Assembly: GCA_963615565.1 (NCBI GenBank)
Contig: CAVEGR010000009.1
Coordinates: 1 to 6,426 of the forward strand
Source of the DNA: UBA9732 sp963615565
GTDB taxonomy: Bacteria; Spirochaetota; Spirochaetia; Sphaerochaetales; Sphaerochaetaceae
DNA length: 6,426 bases
Direction of reading: 5' to 3'
The notes under the pieces were generated by a model, which had not been told where the DNA came from, did no database searches, and saw only the letters and a list, made by a program, of their open reading frames with translations. This document shows positions 5,867 through 6,426 of this stretch, piece after piece. Each line of letters starts with the position of its first letter. Within the stretch, counting starts at the first letter, position 1. The position numbers and the translations under genes were made by a program.

Positions 5867-6426
5867 TGGCAACTAGCAGAAGAGACACAGCTGATTCTTA
5901 TACACTCAGAGCCCATAGAGAGGGGTATCCTGCAAGAAGTGTTTACAAACTTGAAGAAATACAGAGGGCCAACAATATCATTAAACCCGGTGATACTGTT
6001 TTGGATGTAGGTGCAGCTCCGGGAAGCTGGACTCTGTACACACATAGGATGCTTCTCAAAGGAAAAGGAACAATTATTAGTGTTGATCTTAACCCTTTGA
6101 ATCTTAATCCCGTGCCACCAACGGTTATAGCCTATGTGGGAGATGCTTTCTCAAAGGAAATCAGAGCAAAACTTACAAGTCATGGTCCTTTTGATGCCAT
6201 AATTAGTGATGCTGCTCCAATGACAACTGGCAACCGTACTGTGGATACAACAAGAAGCGAATGGCTTGCAGAGCAAGTTGTTATTTTGGCTCAAGAGCAG
6301 CTGAAAACTCATGGAAATCTCGTTATCAAAATCTTCCAAGGTGGCGGGCAGCAGCAAATTCTTCAAACTATGCGTTCTATGTTTGTTAAAGCCAAAACAC
6401 TTAAGCCTAAAGCTTGTAGAGTAGAT
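5866..6426 (+). CDS. rlmE: RlmE (FtsJ/RrmJ), 23S rRNA 2'-O-ribose methyltransferase, 3' truncated by window
   Basis: 187 residues are visible, open to the last base of the window; the family is about 200-210 aa, so only some 20 residues are missing. The enzyme transfers a methyl group from SAM to the 2'-OH of a uridine in the 23S rRNA A-loop (Um2552 in E. coli) during late 50S assembly. The SAM-binding motif is VLDVGAAPGSW (44-54, acidic Asp47) with VDLNP (73-77). The catalytic K-D-K-E tetrad is represented by Lys28 (SVYKLEEI), Asp115 (ISDAAP) and Lys155 (LVIKIFQG). The final Glu should follow PKACRVD just past the edge. The ATG gives an N-terminus aligning with other RlmE proteins; an in-frame GTG at 5845 would add 7 residues. 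No good Shine-Dalgarno precedes the ATG, unlike every other gene start here. The 105-bp array lies directly upstream. Confidence 0.95.
   Translation, partial: MATSRRDTADSYTLRAHREGYPARSVYKLEEIQRANNIIKPGDTVLDVGAAPGSWTLYTHRMLLKGKGTIISVDLNPLNLNPVPPTVIAYVGDAFSKEIRAKLTSHGPFDAIISDAAPMTTGNRTVDTTRSEWLAEQVVILAQEQLKTHGNLVIKIFQGGGQQQILQTMRSMFVKAKTLKPKACRVD

Noticed and set aside
5803..6045. 80-codon minus-strand ORF over the repeat end and rlmE
   Set aside because: It lies antisense to the conserved RlmE coding sequence, ends inside the repeat, and shows no motif; it is a shadow frame.

Overview
The window looks like chromosomal DNA from a low-G+C bacterium with an outer membrane. A spirochaete (Treponema- or Sphaerochaeta-like) is the best guess. 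The grounds are HtpG and RlmE sequences that resemble spirochaete versions from memory, several secreted beta-barrel-type proteins (two with a C-terminal phenylalanine), and a lipoprotein with a clear lipobox. The genus is inferred and was not checked by any search.

All genes read on the + strand. Bases 3-140 are the 3' end of an outer-membrane-barrel-type gene, followed by a strong hairpin (143-200). Next is a three-gene envelope cluster: a 500-aa secreted barrel with a Wzi-like motif (224-1726), a 228-aa secreted barrel (1783-2469), and, 11 bp further on, a lipoprotein of the alkaline-phosphatase/type I phosphodiesterase superfamily (2481-3398). The last two are probably co-transcribed. Together they suggest modification or display of a surface glycan or other phosphoester-containing envelope component, but the substrate cannot be read from the sequence.

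htpG (3498-5354, Hsp90 chaperone) has its own strong ribosome-binding site and a small inverted repeat in its upstream region. A probable terminator lies well downstream of it (5473-5520). The window ends in a 5'-complete, 3'-truncated rlmE (5866-6426; 23S rRNA 2'-O-methyltransferase), which is open to the window edge.

The most unusual part is the 511-bp gap between htpG and rlmE. It holds a perfect tandem repeat with a 105-bp period, 2.93 copies with no mismatch (5534-5841). The first copy is bounded by a 10-bp perfect inverted repeat and contains two internal hairpins, so the unit resembles a small palindromic mobile or REP/MITE-like element that was later amplified in tandem. The array ends 24 bp before the rlmE start codon. 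Its last copy supplies the -35 box of a good promoter whose predicted transcription start falls on the A of the rlmE ATG, and no convincing Shine-Dalgarno is present there. The period is a multiple of three, and the only frame of six that stays open through the array is the rlmE frame. I see no CRISPR array, tRNA, rRNA or transposase gene.
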